DNA of 64,000 nt from Clostridium tepidiprofundi DSM 19306 (GTDB lineage Bacteria > Bacillota > Clostridia > Clostridiales > Clostridiaceae): the NCBI RefSeq assembly GCF_001594005.1, contig NZ_LTBA01000007.1, forward strand, positions 32,419 through 96,418, written 5' to 3'. Below, in pieces: positions 52,747 to 61,823 of the stretch. Below the pieces are notes generated by a model, which was not told the origin of the DNA, did no database searches, and was given only the letters and a program-made list of their open reading frames with translations. The position numbers were made by a program, and so were the translations under genes. The number at the start of each line of letters is the position of its first letter. Positions within the stretch are counted from its first letter, which is position 1.

Positions 52747-53160
52747 ATGAGAACTTCAAATAATACATATGAATATTCTTTAAGAACAAACAAGGAACAG
52801 GAATTTATAGATATTACAAATTTTGTACGTAAGTCGGTTGAAGAAAGTGGAATTGAAAATGGTATTGTTGTTGTTTTTAGTCCACATACAACTGCAGGAA
52901 TTACAATCAATGAAAATGCGGATCCAGATGTTGTAAGGGATATTATTAATTCTTTAAATCATATTTTCCCAGTACATGGAGATTATAAGCATGCTGAAGG
53001 GAATTCACATGCACATTTGAAAGCTTCATACATGGGTTCAAGTTGTTCAGTAATTGTTGAAAATGGCAAGTTAAAAACAGGTATATGGCAGGGAATTTAT
53101 TTTTGTGAATTTGATGGTCCAAGAACAAGAAAAGTTTTTGTGAAGGTTATTGAAGGATAG
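52747..53160 (+). CDS. yjbQ: YjbQ-family protein (UPF0047)
   Basis: 137 residues, single compact domain. FSPHTTAGITINENADPDV, FPVHGDYKHAEGNSHAHLK and GIWQGIYFCEFDGPR are the hallmarks of YjbQ/UPF0047, a metal-binding family with some thiamine-phosphate synthase activity in vitro. The true role is unknown. The ATG at 52747 is 14 bases after AGGAG, long but the nearest usable start; GTG 52732 is at the SD. A -10 TATAAT lies at 52688. Followed by btuR after 22 bases. Confidence 0.9.
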   Translation: MRTSNNTYEYSLRTNKEQEFIDITNFVRKSVEESGIENGIVVVFSPHTTAGITINENADPDVVRDIINSLNHIFPVHGDYKHAEGNSHAHLKASYMGSSCSVIVENGKLKTGIWQGIYFCEFDGPRTRKVFVKVIEG

Positions 53161-53182
53161 AAAATATTTTGGAGGGATCAAA

Positions 53183-53701
53183 ATGGAAAATAAAGGGTAT
53201 ATACATATTTACACAGGAAATGGAAAAGGGAAAACTACCAGTGCTTTAGGATTGAGTTTAAGAGCAATAGGTGCAGGTAAGAAGGTGTTTTTTGGTCAGT
53301 TTGTTAAAGGTATGAAGTATAGCGAAACTAAGACTGTAAAATATTTGCCTAATTTTGAGATGAAGCAGTTCGGAAAAAATTGCTTTATTTATAATGAGCC
53401 TACAGAAGAAGATATAAGGCTTGCTAAAGAAGGGCTCAAAGAGATGAAAAATATATTGATTGATGGTGAGTATGATATTGTTGTTATGGATGAATTGAAT
53501 ATAGCACTTTACTACAAACTTTTTACTGTAGATGATGTATTAAAAGCATTGGAAAAAAGAGCAAAACATGTTGAAGTTATAATTACAGGAAGATATGCAC
53601 CACAGGAATTGATAGATATTGCTGATTTAGTTACTGAAATGAGGGAAGTAAAGCATTATTATAATAAGGGTATACAAGCTAGAAAAGGAATAGAAAGTTA
53701 G
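53183..53701 (+). CDS. btuR: Cob(I)alamin adenosyltransferase, BtuR/CobO type
   Basis: 172 residues. Walker A GNGKGKTTSALG at the N-terminus, VVMDELNIALYY, and the C-terminal MREVKHYYNKGIQARKGIE motif. It transfers adenosyl from ATP to cobalamin, supplying coenzyme B12. ATG 53183 follows TTGGAGGG. The next gene, jetA, starts 20 bases downstream with the same direction, so btuR and jetABCD may be co-transcribed. Confidence 0.93.
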   Translation: MENKGYIHIYTGNGKGKTTSALGLSLRAIGAGKKVFFGQFVKGMKYSETKTVKYLPNFEMKQFGKNCFIYNEPTEEDIRLAKEGLKEMKNILIDGEYDIVVMDELNIALYYKLFTVDDVLKALEKRAKHVEVIITGRYAPQELIDIADLVTEMREVKHYYNKGIQARKGIES

Positions 53702-53721
53702 GTAATTGAAAGGATTTTTGT

Positions 53722-55209
53722 ATGAAAATAGATAACAAGGTTATGAAACAAATTGATGAGGTAAGATATCTTGCTACTGAAAATACATGGAGATATAGAA
53801 CTATTATAAGGACCATGTATAATTATTATGAAAAAATGAAGTATTGGTTATATAGTGAAGAAATATATGAACAGCTTAAAAAGAATGAACGCTTTAGTGA
53901 TTATTCTGAAGAACAGTTAAAAAATGATTTAGATGCTTTAGTAACATGGAAAAATTTAATTGCTGTTGCAGATACGACTAAGGTTAGAACTGTTGAAGAA
54001 TTTAGGAATAGAAAATTTAGGTATCAGCTTTCTACATATACTATAGAAATAGAAAGAATGTTGTTATCTCTTGAAAATATGACAGTTGAAAACAATGCTT
54101 CACTTGAGGGAACATTAGTGGAAAAATTTTGTGCTATTCTTGAAGAACATAGAGAGATAATATTTAAAGAGGATAAAGAAGTATATGAATGGTGGAAGGA
54201 ATTAAATAAGAGATTTAAAGAATTGAATGAGAACTATCAAGATTATATAAGCAGATTTTATTCACCTAAAACCGAGGAATTGATGAAAACATCAGAATTC
54301 TTGATGTTTAAAGAAAATTTTATTAAATATCTTAGAGACTTTATAAAGGATCTTCAATTAAATAGTTATACTATAAAAAATTTGCTTACAAGTATTGATT
54401 CTAGCGAAGTTGATGAAATTATAAATAAGGTATTAAATCATGAAAAAACTATTCCTAGTATAGGGAACACAATAAAATATGATGAATTTGTTGATATAAA
54501 TAGGGGTAGATTTCAGAGTATTAAAGAGTGGTTTCTTTCATATAAGGGGAATGAGCCTCTTGTTGAACAGCTTATTGATAATACTAACGATATGATAAGA
54601 AAGATAACTAGGTTTGCTTCTCAAATTGCGGATAAAAGAAATAATAGTGCTAATAGAAAAGAAGAATATAGAAAGATTGCAAATATGTTTTATGAGTGTA
54701 GTAGTATTGAGGAAGCTAATAAGTTATCTTCCCTTGTTTTTGGAGTATTTTCTCCAAAACATATTAAGGCAAATGAAAATAGAACTACTGAGAGCATAAA
54801 TAGCAGCATATATGATGAGCCACCAACAGAAGTTATTACAAAACCAAGAGTAAGAGGTTATAGAGAAAAACTCATAAAGAATCCTATTGTTGATAAAAGC
54901 TATAAAAAGGAACAAAAACTCAAAGAAATAATGGAAAAGAGAAAGCTTGAGAGTGAATTAATGGGAAAATATATAGTGAATAATGAAATCGATTTCGCAA
55001 ATTTACCTAAAATATCGCGAAAAGATAGAAATATATTATTAAGATGGCTTACAAAGGGCAGAATTTCAAGGGGGAGTGGTAGCAAAACAGAATTTGGAAG
55101 AAAATTCACAATTATAAAAGACAAGCATACTCAAACGATAGAGCTCAAATGTGAAGATGGAATATTTGTAATGCCACACTATATATTAAAATTTGAGGAA
55201 GAGGAATGA
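53722..55209 (+). CDS. jetA: Wadjet component JetA (TIGR02677/DUF2397 type)
   Basis: 495 residues, mostly helical: N-terminal winged-helix region (YLATENTWRYRTIIRTMYNY), long central helices, basic C-terminal domain (KDRNILLRWLTKGRIS). In Wadjet, JetA is the kleisin-like (MukF-like) partner of the SMC ATPase JetC. The call rests on its place before JetB, JetC and JetD and on family similarity. SD AAAGGA. First gene of the defence operon; its stop is 1 base from jetB ATG. Confidence 0.88.
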   Translation: MKIDNKVMKQIDEVRYLATENTWRYRTIIRTMYNYYEKMKYWLYSEEIYEQLKKNERFSDYSEEQLKNDLDALVTWKNLIAVADTTKVRTVEEFRNRKFRYQLSTYTIEIERMLLSLENMTVENNASLEGTLVEKFCAILEEHREIIFKEDKEVYEWWKELNKRFKELNENYQDYISRFYSPKTEELMKTSEFLMFKENFIKYLRDFIKDLQLNSYTIKNLLTSIDSSEVDEIINKVLNHEKTIPSIGNTIKYDEFVDINRGRFQSIKEWFLSYKGNEPLVEQLIDNTNDMIRKITRFASQIADKRNNSANRKEEYRKIANMFYECSSIEEANKLSSLVFGVFSPKHIKANENRTTESINSSIYDEPPTEVITKPRVRGYREKLIKNPIVDKSYKKEQKLKEIMEKRKLESELMGKYIVNNEIDFANLPKISRKDRNILLRWLTKGRISRGSGSKTEFGRKFTIIKDKHTQTIELKCEDGIFVMPHYILKFEEEE

Positions 55210-55210
55210 T

Positions 55211-56347
55211 ATGGAAGAATTAAGGGTGCTTTTAGAAAAGTATTTTATTTTTAAAGATAATGATAAGGATACTTATTATTCAATTAAAGATAATTATAAG
55301 AATTTCAAAACATTTATAAAGGATAAACTTGGATATGAACTATTGATAAGAGGAGATTTTATAAAACTAGAGAAACTTCCTGGAAAAGCTGAAGGATGGA
55401 TGGGTATAGATGAATTTGACGATATTAGGGAGTATATCTTTTTGATGCTGCTCATTACATTTTTAGAGGATAAAACCAAAGGAGAACAATTCCTCTTATC
55501 ACATATAACAGATTTCATAAGCTCAAATGCGGTGGGCGAAAAAGTAGATTGGACAAATTATAGAACACGTCGTTCATTGATAAAGGTTCTTAAATTTGCA
55601 TTGCAATATAATATTATTGTTATTAATGATGGTAAGGAAGAGGATTTTATAAGGGATAATTCTGTTGAAGTGCTTTATGAAAGTACGGGATTGTCGAGAT
55701 ATATGGTTAGAAACTTTCCAGTGGATATTATGAAATGCAAGAATTATAAAGATATAGAAGACTTTAATGTTACATTTTTAGAAGAGGAGAAAGGATTTAT
55801 AGTTAGAAATAGGGTTTATAGGAGGCTGCTTATTTCTCCTATTGTTTATAATGAAGGTGCAGATGATTCGGATTATATTTACATAAAAAAACATAGAGGT
55901 ATAATTGAAGAGGATTTTAGAAAGTATTTGAATTGGGATTTACATGTACATAGAAATGGTGCTTTGATTGTTTTAGGTGAAGGTAGTAGATTAAAAAAGA
56001 TGTTTCCATCAAATTCAGCTTTAAGCGATATAGTTTTGCATTTAAATAGCAAAATTATAAAATTATTGAACGAAGGTAAGATTCAGAGAAATGTTGATGA
56101 TGTTATTGTTTTATCCGAGGAAGAGTTTAAAGATATTATTTCAGAGCTTAAATGTGAAAGAGCATTTGGGTGGAGTAAGGAATACAGGGAATGTAGTATT
56201 TTGAAGTTGATGAATGATATTATTGAGTTTATGAAAAGCTTTGCTATGATAACTCAAGACGAAAATATAAATGTATACCCTTTAATAGGAAAGTTAGTTG
56301 GAGATTATCCAAAGGATTATGTTGGAGGTGATAGAAATGGAAAATAG
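55211..56347 (+). CDS. jetB: Wadjet component JetB (TIGR02678/DUF2398 type)
   Basis: 378 residues. ATG at 55211 directly follows the jetA stop, with GAGGAAGAGG upstream; it overlaps jetC by 11 bases. Motifs WMGIDEFDDIREYIFLMLL and WTNYRTRRSLIKVLKFAL are typical of the family. JetB is the KITE-like winged-helix partner (MukE-like) in the SMC complex. Together with JetA it binds the JetC heads and DNA. Confidence 0.88.
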   Translation: MEELRVLLEKYFIFKDNDKDTYYSIKDNYKNFKTFIKDKLGYELLIRGDFIKLEKLPGKAEGWMGIDEFDDIREYIFLMLLITFLEDKTKGEQFLLSHITDFISSNAVGEKVDWTNYRTRRSLIKVLKFALQYNIIVINDGKEEDFIRDNSVEVLYESTGLSRYMVRNFPVDIMKCKNYKDIEDFNVTFLEEEKGFIVRNRVYRRLLISPIVYNEGADDSDYIYIKKHRGIIEEDFRKYLNWDLHVHRNGALIVLGEGSRLKKMFPSNSALSDIVLHLNSKIIKLLNEGKIQRNVDDVIVLSEEEFKDIISELKCERAFGWSKEYRECSILKLMNDIIEFMKSFAMITQDENINVYPLIGKLVGDYPKDYVGGDRNGK

Positions 56348-59300
56348 ATGGATAGCAAATAAGTTTGGACTAATAAATTTTTGGTATTATGATATTGAGG
56401 AATTTCCATTGGAAGATGGTAAATTGCTTTTTAGAGGATCTAATGGGAGTGGTAAATCCGTTACAATGCAGAGTTTTGTGCCACTATTATTAGATGGTAA
56501 TAAATCTCCTGAAAGACTGGATCCGTTTGGAACAAAGTCGCGTAAAATGGAGAATTATTTACTTGATGAAAACACAGATGAAAAGACAGCTTATCTATAC
56601 ATTGAATTTAAGAGAAGAAAAACGGATAATTATTTAACTATTGGTATGGGAATGAAAGCTGTAAAAAATAGACCTCTGAATTCATGGTATTTTATTATTA
56701 CTGATGGTAGAAGAATAAACAAGGATTTGTTTTTGTACAGGAATGCTGGTAATAATATACCTCTTACAAAAAAGCAACTTCAAAATGAAATTGGAAATGG
56801 CGGAGTTTTTACTGAATATCAAAGAGAATATATGAAAAAGGTAAATGAATATTTGTTTGGATTTGATGATGTTGATAGATATGAGGAGCTTATAAACTTA
56901 CTTATTCAGCTCAGAAGTCCTAAGCTTTCTAAAGATTTTAAGCCAACAGAAATATATAAAATATTGACTCAGTCGCTTAGGCTTATTTCAGAAGAAGATT
57001 TAAGACCTATGTCTGAATCAATGGAGAATATGGATGGATTACAAAGTTCTCTTGAAGAGTTAAAAAATGCCCTAAGTGCAACACGAAATATTAAGTATCA
57101 TTATGATAGATATAATAAATGTTGCTTATATGAAAAGGCTTTAAATTTTAAGAAGAAAAATGATGAAGTTTTGCAATTAACTAAAGAAATTGAAGAAAGT
57201 AAAGAAAAATTAGAAAACAATATAAATCAAATTAAAAATGTCAAAGAGAATATTAAAAGGCATAAGACTCAACTTCATGAGGCTGAAATAATGTATGATA
57301 AGCTGAGAGAAAATGATGCCTTAAGGGTTAAAGAAGAACTCCTAAAATTAGAAAAAGAAGTAAGAGAACTAAAAATTGATATTGAAAAAAAAGAAAATGA
57401 ACTTCAAAACAAAAAAATCAGTGAAAGGGAAAAAGAGTATACTATTAAAAAATTAGAAGATGAGTATGACATAATAGTACAAGATATTGAAAATATTCTA
57501 GATGAACTTTACGAAATTGCAGATGAATTTCTTTTTAAAGATGGTTTTATGCTTAAAGAAGATATGATGAATGATTTAAAGGGATATGACATTAAATACA
57601 TTAAAATATGTCTTAACAAGTATTCTGAAAAAATAAGAAAAGCTATTAAAGTATTAAAAAAATATGAATACTATAAAGCAAAGTATGATGAAGTATTAGA
57701 AAACAAAGAGAGCATTGAAAAAGAATTTGAAGATGCTAAGAATGATATTGCTAAGAGAGAAGAAATTCTTTTGAATACAAGAGAAGATTTAAAGGTTAAT
57801 TATGTAAAGTGGAATGATGAGAATACTATTTTAAAACTCACTGATGAAGAGAAAAAAGAGCTTATTTCTGCAATAGATAGTACAGAAGATACATTTTCAT
57901 TAGGCGATTTAAATAAAGTTGTTAAAGAAACATATAATAATATTAAAAACAAATTCAATATAGCTATCGAAAAGAAGGACAGTAATATTACTGATATAGA
58001 AAAAGATATAGACAATTTGAAGTCAGAAATAGAAGAGTTAAAGAGAGCGAAAGAAGTAGAACCTCCTAGATGCGATGGTTCAATAAATAATAGGCAGGAA
58101 TTGATGAAAAGAGGTATTCCTTTTACAGTTTTTTATAAAGCTATTGACTTTAAAAAGGATGTTCCAGAAGATATAAGGATAGCTCTTGAGAGTGCATTTG
58201 TAGATATGGGCATAATTGATGCAGTAATAGTTGATGAAAAATATAAAGATGAAGTTATGTCATTTACAGAAGGAGCATATGACAGGTACATATTTGCTAA
58301 TGGTAATATAATGAAACATAATATTACTAATTATTTTGATGTAGATAAAGATGGATTGAATGGTGTAGCATTTGAAACTGTTGATAATATTTTGCAAGGT
58401 ATATTTTTGGTTGAGGATTCTATGGCATTTGTCGATGAAAAAGGTAATTACAGCATAGGTATTATAAAAGGTAAAGCAAGTACAGATTATACATTAAAAT
58501 ATATTGGAGCTAGTAGCAGGAAGAAACACAGAGAGAGAATTATAAATGAAAAGTTAAATGATATAGAAAAACTTCTAAAAGACATAAAAGAATTAGAATT
58601 AGAAAAGCTTGAAATAGAGAATAAAATAGGTATTCTTGATGATGAAATGGGAAAAGAGCCTTCTAGCATTGATTTAAGAGAAGCTTTGAAGATGATATAT
58701 GAATGTGAGTCAAAAGTAAAAGAACTGCATGAAAAATTGATAAGAGAAAATGAAGCATTGTTTAATATATCAGAAGAATTTAAAGAATGTAAGAAAAATG
58801 TTATAGAAATCACAGATGGTATGGAGCTCGATGTGTCTTTAGAAGAGTACGAAGAAGCCAATGAAAGAGCTAATGACTACAGAAATTTGTTGACTGAATT
58901 GACTATTAAACAGGGTAATATTAGAGGCATACATGATAGAATAGAATCTATTAGAGAAAGCTTAGAGGATATTAGAGAAGTGATAGATAGTCTTTATTAC
59001 GATATAACAAGCTACAAGAATAAATGTGATAATAAAAATGAAGAAATAAATTCGTTAAAGGATGTTCTAAAGAATACAGATATAGAGCAAATTGAAGCAG
59101 AAATTGAAAGATGCATAGAAATAAAATCAGAGTATCCTAATATAATTAATAATCTTTCTAAGAATGAAGGTGAACTAGAACAGGCTATACTTAATATTAA
59201 TAAAACAATAGACGATAAAAATAATAAACTATTAAGAGAAAATCATATTTGCAAAATAAAGAAGGATATTTTTATGGAAGAATATTCTTTAGGATATGTT

Positions 59301-60398
59301 TTACCAGTTGAAGACAGTCAAAATGATGCTATGAAAATATTAAAAAAGGTTATAGCTGCATATGATTTGAGAGAAGATAAGGATAGAGAAGTTTATTCAA
59401 GAGCAGTTATAGATAGTTTAAGCAAAAATCGTTCTGAACTCAGGGAATTCTATATTAAAGTTGATGATATTTTTGTAAAAAACAATATGGAGGATGAGTC
59501 ATTAAGAGAGATTTATAAAGGTGTTGAAAGAATAGATATTAATTGTAAATTTAGAGGTAAAGATATATCATTTTATGAGCTTCCAAGTATGATTGAAAAA
59601 GATATAGAAGAGATGAAAATATTGATAAGCAATAAAGAAAGAGCCATATTCGAAGAAATATTAATGAATACAATAAGTACAAAAATTAAAAGCAAGATTT
59701 ATCTTTCAAAAGTTTGGGTGGATAAAATAAATGATTTAATGGAGAGTATGAATACATCAAGTAGCCTTAAATTGAGTTTGAGATGGGTTCCTAAAAAAGC
59801 TGAGAGTGAAGGACAACTTAATATAGCTGAACTTTTGGAGATAATGGAAAGAGGAGCAGCTGCTAATGATGATGATATGAAAAAACTTGCTTTGCATTTT
59901 GGTAATAAAGTAAAAGAGGCAATAAGAAATTGTGAGCAAAATGGTGAAGCAAGAAATTACTATACTATTATAAAAGAAGTACTTGATTATAGGAAATGGT
60001 ATGAATTCAAATTGTATTTTACAAAAAAAGGTGAAAGAAAAAAAGAATTAACCAATAATGCATTTTTCCAGTTTTCTGGAGGGGAAAAGGCAATGTCAAT
60101 GTATGTACCATTGTTTTCAGCAGTGTATGCAAGATATGATAATGCTAATAAGGATTGTCCAAAAATTATTTCTATGGATGAGGCATTTGCAGGAGTTGAT
60201 GAAAATAATATAAGAGATATGTTCAAATTGCTTAAAAAGTTGGATTTAGACTATGTGTTGAATTCACAGATATTGTGGGGAGATTATGATACAGTTGATA
60301 ATCTTTCAATTTGTGAACTTATAAGAGAAGAAAATGATGACGTTGTTACTGTTATAAGATATAGATGGAATGGAATAGAAAAACAGTGTTTAGTATAA
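56337..60398 (+). CDS. jetC: Wadjet SMC-like ATPase JetC (TIGR02680 type)
   Basis: 1353 residues. Walker A GSNGSGKS at 34-41; Walker B IISMDEAF with Asp 1281 and Glu 1282; signature SGGEKAMSMYVP at 1247. Between them two long coiled coils (about 260-600 and 770-1010) around a hinge-like globular part near 590-740 (PPRCDGSINNRQELMKRGIP). It is the DNA-loop-extruding motor of Wadjet, akin to MukB. The ATG at 56337 has a GGAGGTG SD. Confidence 0.93.
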   Translation: MENRWIANKFGLINFWYYDIEEFPLEDGKLLFRGSNGSGKSVTMQSFVPLLLDGNKSPERLDPFGTKSRKMENYLLDENTDEKTAYLYIEFKRRKTDNYLTIGMGMKAVKNRPLNSWYFIITDGRRINKDLFLYRNAGNNIPLTKKQLQNEIGNGGVFTEYQREYMKKVNEYLFGFDDVDRYEELINLLIQLRSPKLSKDFKPTEIYKILTQSLRLISEEDLRPMSESMENMDGLQSSLEELKNALSATRNIKYHYDRYNKCCLYEKALNFKKKNDEVLQLTKEIEESKEKLENNINQIKNVKENIKRHKTQLHEAEIMYDKLRENDALRVKEELLKLEKEVRELKIDIEKKENELQNKKISEREKEYTIKKLEDEYDIIVQDIENILDELYEIADEFLFKDGFMLKEDMMNDLKGYDIKYIKICLNKYSEKIRKAIKVLKKYEYYKAKYDEVLENKESIEKEFEDAKNDIAKREEILLNTREDLKVNYVKWNDENTILKLTDEEKKELISAIDSTEDTFSLGDLNKVVKETYNNIKNKFNIAIEKKDSNITDIEKDIDNLKSEIEELKRAKEVEPPRCDGSINNRQELMKRGIPFTVFYKAIDFKKDVPEDIRIALESAFVDMGIIDAVIVDEKYKDEVMSFTEGAYDRYIFANGNIMKHNITNYFDVDKDGLNGVAFETVDNILQGIFLVEDSMAFVDEKGNYSIGIIKGKASTDYTLKYIGASSRKKHRERIINEKLNDIEKLLKDIKELELEKLEIENKIGILDDEMGKEPSSIDLREALKMIYECESKVKELHEKLIRENEALFNISEEFKECKKNVIEITDGMELDVSLEEYEEANERANDYRNLLTELTIKQGNIRGIHDRIESIRESLEDIREVIDSLYYDITSYKNKCDNKNEEINSLKDVLKNTDIEQIEAEIERCIEIKSEYPNIINNLSKNEGELEQAILNINKTIDDKNNKLLRENHICKIKKDIFMEEYSLGYVLPVEDSQNDAMKILKKVIAAYDLREDKDREVYSRAVIDSLSKNRSELREFYIKVDDIFVKNNMEDESLREIYKGVERIDINCKFRGKDISFYELPSMIEKDIEEMKILISNKERAIFEEILMNTISTKIKSKIYLSKVWVDKINDLMESMNTSSSLKLSLRWVPKKAESEGQLNIAELLEIMERGAAANDDDMKKLALHFGNKVKEAIRNCEQNGEARNYYTIIKEVLDYRKWYEFKLYFTKKGERKKELTNNAFFQFSGGEKAMSMYVPLFSAVYARYDNANKDCPKIISMDEAFAGVDENNIRDMFKLLKKLDLDYVLNSQILWGDYDTVDNLSICELIREENDDVVTVIRYRWNGIEKQCLV

Positions 60399-60451
60399 GA
60401 CGTCTTAAAAAATAATTATTAGTAAATCTTTGAGAATTAGTTGGTGAGTGT

Positions 60452-61735
60452 ATGGATAAGGTTAATGAGGCAGTTGAATTTTTAAAAAAGAATAAGGCAT
60501 ACAATAAAATACTAAAGGAAATATTGATTAAATATAAAAAATTGGGCAAATTATCTGGAATGATTTGTATGGAAAATCTAACTTCAGAAGAAGCTATGAT
60601 ATTAGCACCATTAAACCATAATTTTTTTGCGGAGAAGAAGGGAAAGTTTTCTGTAAAAAAATTTATGGATAATTTTTCAAAAGGCAGATTTGAAGGTGTT
60701 GATTTTGTCGAAGTTCTAAAGGTATATTTTGATGACAATTTAATTACTAATAAAGAAAAAAGGGATTTAGAGACAGAAAAAAGAGAAAAGTATTTTAAAA
60801 CAATTTTAGAACAGTGTGAAGGAACTAGGTTTGAAATATGGCTGAATAGGGCTCTTTGTGAGAAAAAATATGGTTATAAAATAATAATGAAAAAGTATTG
60901 TGAAGATAAGAAAGTATTAAAAGAGATACTCATGAACATAAAAAAAGCATTGTGTCACATGAGCTTTTCAAGTGATAATATTACTCCAATAGCACTCTTT
61001 TCATCTAATATAACAAAGGATTCTCATTATTTTGACATAGGTACAGTGTGTGGAAATCTCCTTATGCACGCTATATGTTGTATTTTAGATGTGGCATATC
61101 CAGAAAATGCAGAGAAAATTAATGAAATATTATATAGCGTTGGCATAATGAGGGATGAACTTTCAAATACCACTATAACATATGGATTAAAAGCATATAC
61201 TGATTGTAAAGAGCACTTTGGCTTTAAAAGTTTTTATGATTACAAAGAGCCTCTTATTGTATCATTAAAGAATTTAAATAAAATCGATACTGTAAAAGTA
61301 AATAATAATAGAGTTTTTGTTTTTGAGAATCCAACAGTATTAGTTGGTGTTATGGAAAAAACAAAACATATATACCCTTCACTTATTTGTACGAGTGGAC
61401 AGATTAATATATGTTCGCTCGTGCTTCTTGATAAAATTGTAAGAGGTGGTGCGGTAATATATTATAGTGGCGATTTTGATCCAGAAGGGTTGAAGATTGC
61501 TGATAAGTTAAAAAGAAGATATAAAGACAAGCTTGTTTTGTGGAGATACTCAATTGAAGATTACTTTAATATAAAGAGTTCTGTATCAATAAAAAGTCGA
61601 GAAAGTAAATTATCTTCCATAGAATGTGAGGAACTATTTGAATTAAGGGATATTCTTATTGATGAAGGTAAGGGTGGTTATCAAGAATTGCTTATTGAGG
61701 AATATGTAAAGGACATTATTGAGCTGACAGATTAA
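60452..61735 (+). CDS. jetD: Wadjet nuclease JetD (TIGR02679/DUF2399 type)
   Basis: 427 residues. C-terminal Toprim-like domain: Glu 292 (VFVFENPTV) and DFDPEGLKIAD with Asp 341 and 343, the metal ligands. N-terminal helical and winged-helix region. JetD cleaves small circular DNA that JetABC has extruded, protecting against plasmids. The stop codon TAA lies within the first bases of MITE-like copy d. All four Jet genes are intact, so the system is probably active. Confidence 0.9.
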   Translation: MDKVNEAVEFLKKNKAYNKILKEILIKYKKLGKLSGMICMENLTSEEAMILAPLNHNFFAEKKGKFSVKKFMDNFSKGRFEGVDFVEVLKVYFDDNLITNKEKRDLETEKREKYFKTILEQCEGTRFEIWLNRALCEKKYGYKIIMKKYCEDKKVLKEILMNIKKALCHMSFSSDNITPIALFSSNITKDSHYFDIGTVCGNLLMHAICCILDVAYPENAEKINEILYSVGIMRDELSNTTITYGLKAYTDCKEHFGFKSFYDYKEPLIVSLKNLNKIDTVKVNNNRVFVFENPTVLVGVMEKTKHIYPSLICTSGQINICSLVLLDKIVRGGAVIYYSGDFDPEGLKIADKLKRRYKDKLVLWRYSIEDYFNIKSSVSIKSRESKLSSIECEELFELRDILIDEGKGGYQELLIEEYVKDIIELTD

Positions 61736-61793
61736 GGCATATTCAAAAAATAACTAGTCAGTATTTTAGTCTATTTTTTTCAAATGTCTAAGT
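61732..61793. repeat. MITE-like GGCATTT repeat, short copy d
   Basis: TTAAGGCATATTCAAAAAAT, AACTAGTCAG, then TTTTTTTCAAATGTCTAAG. The same ends as copies a and b with the centre missing. Confidence 0.75.
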
Positions 61794-61823
61794 TTACACT
61801 AATTATATAAGGAGAAAAAGTGT

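Noticed and set aside
53722..61735. Frames on the opposite strand across the Wadjet genes
   Set aside because: Shadows of AT-rich coding DNA; no SD or family similarity.
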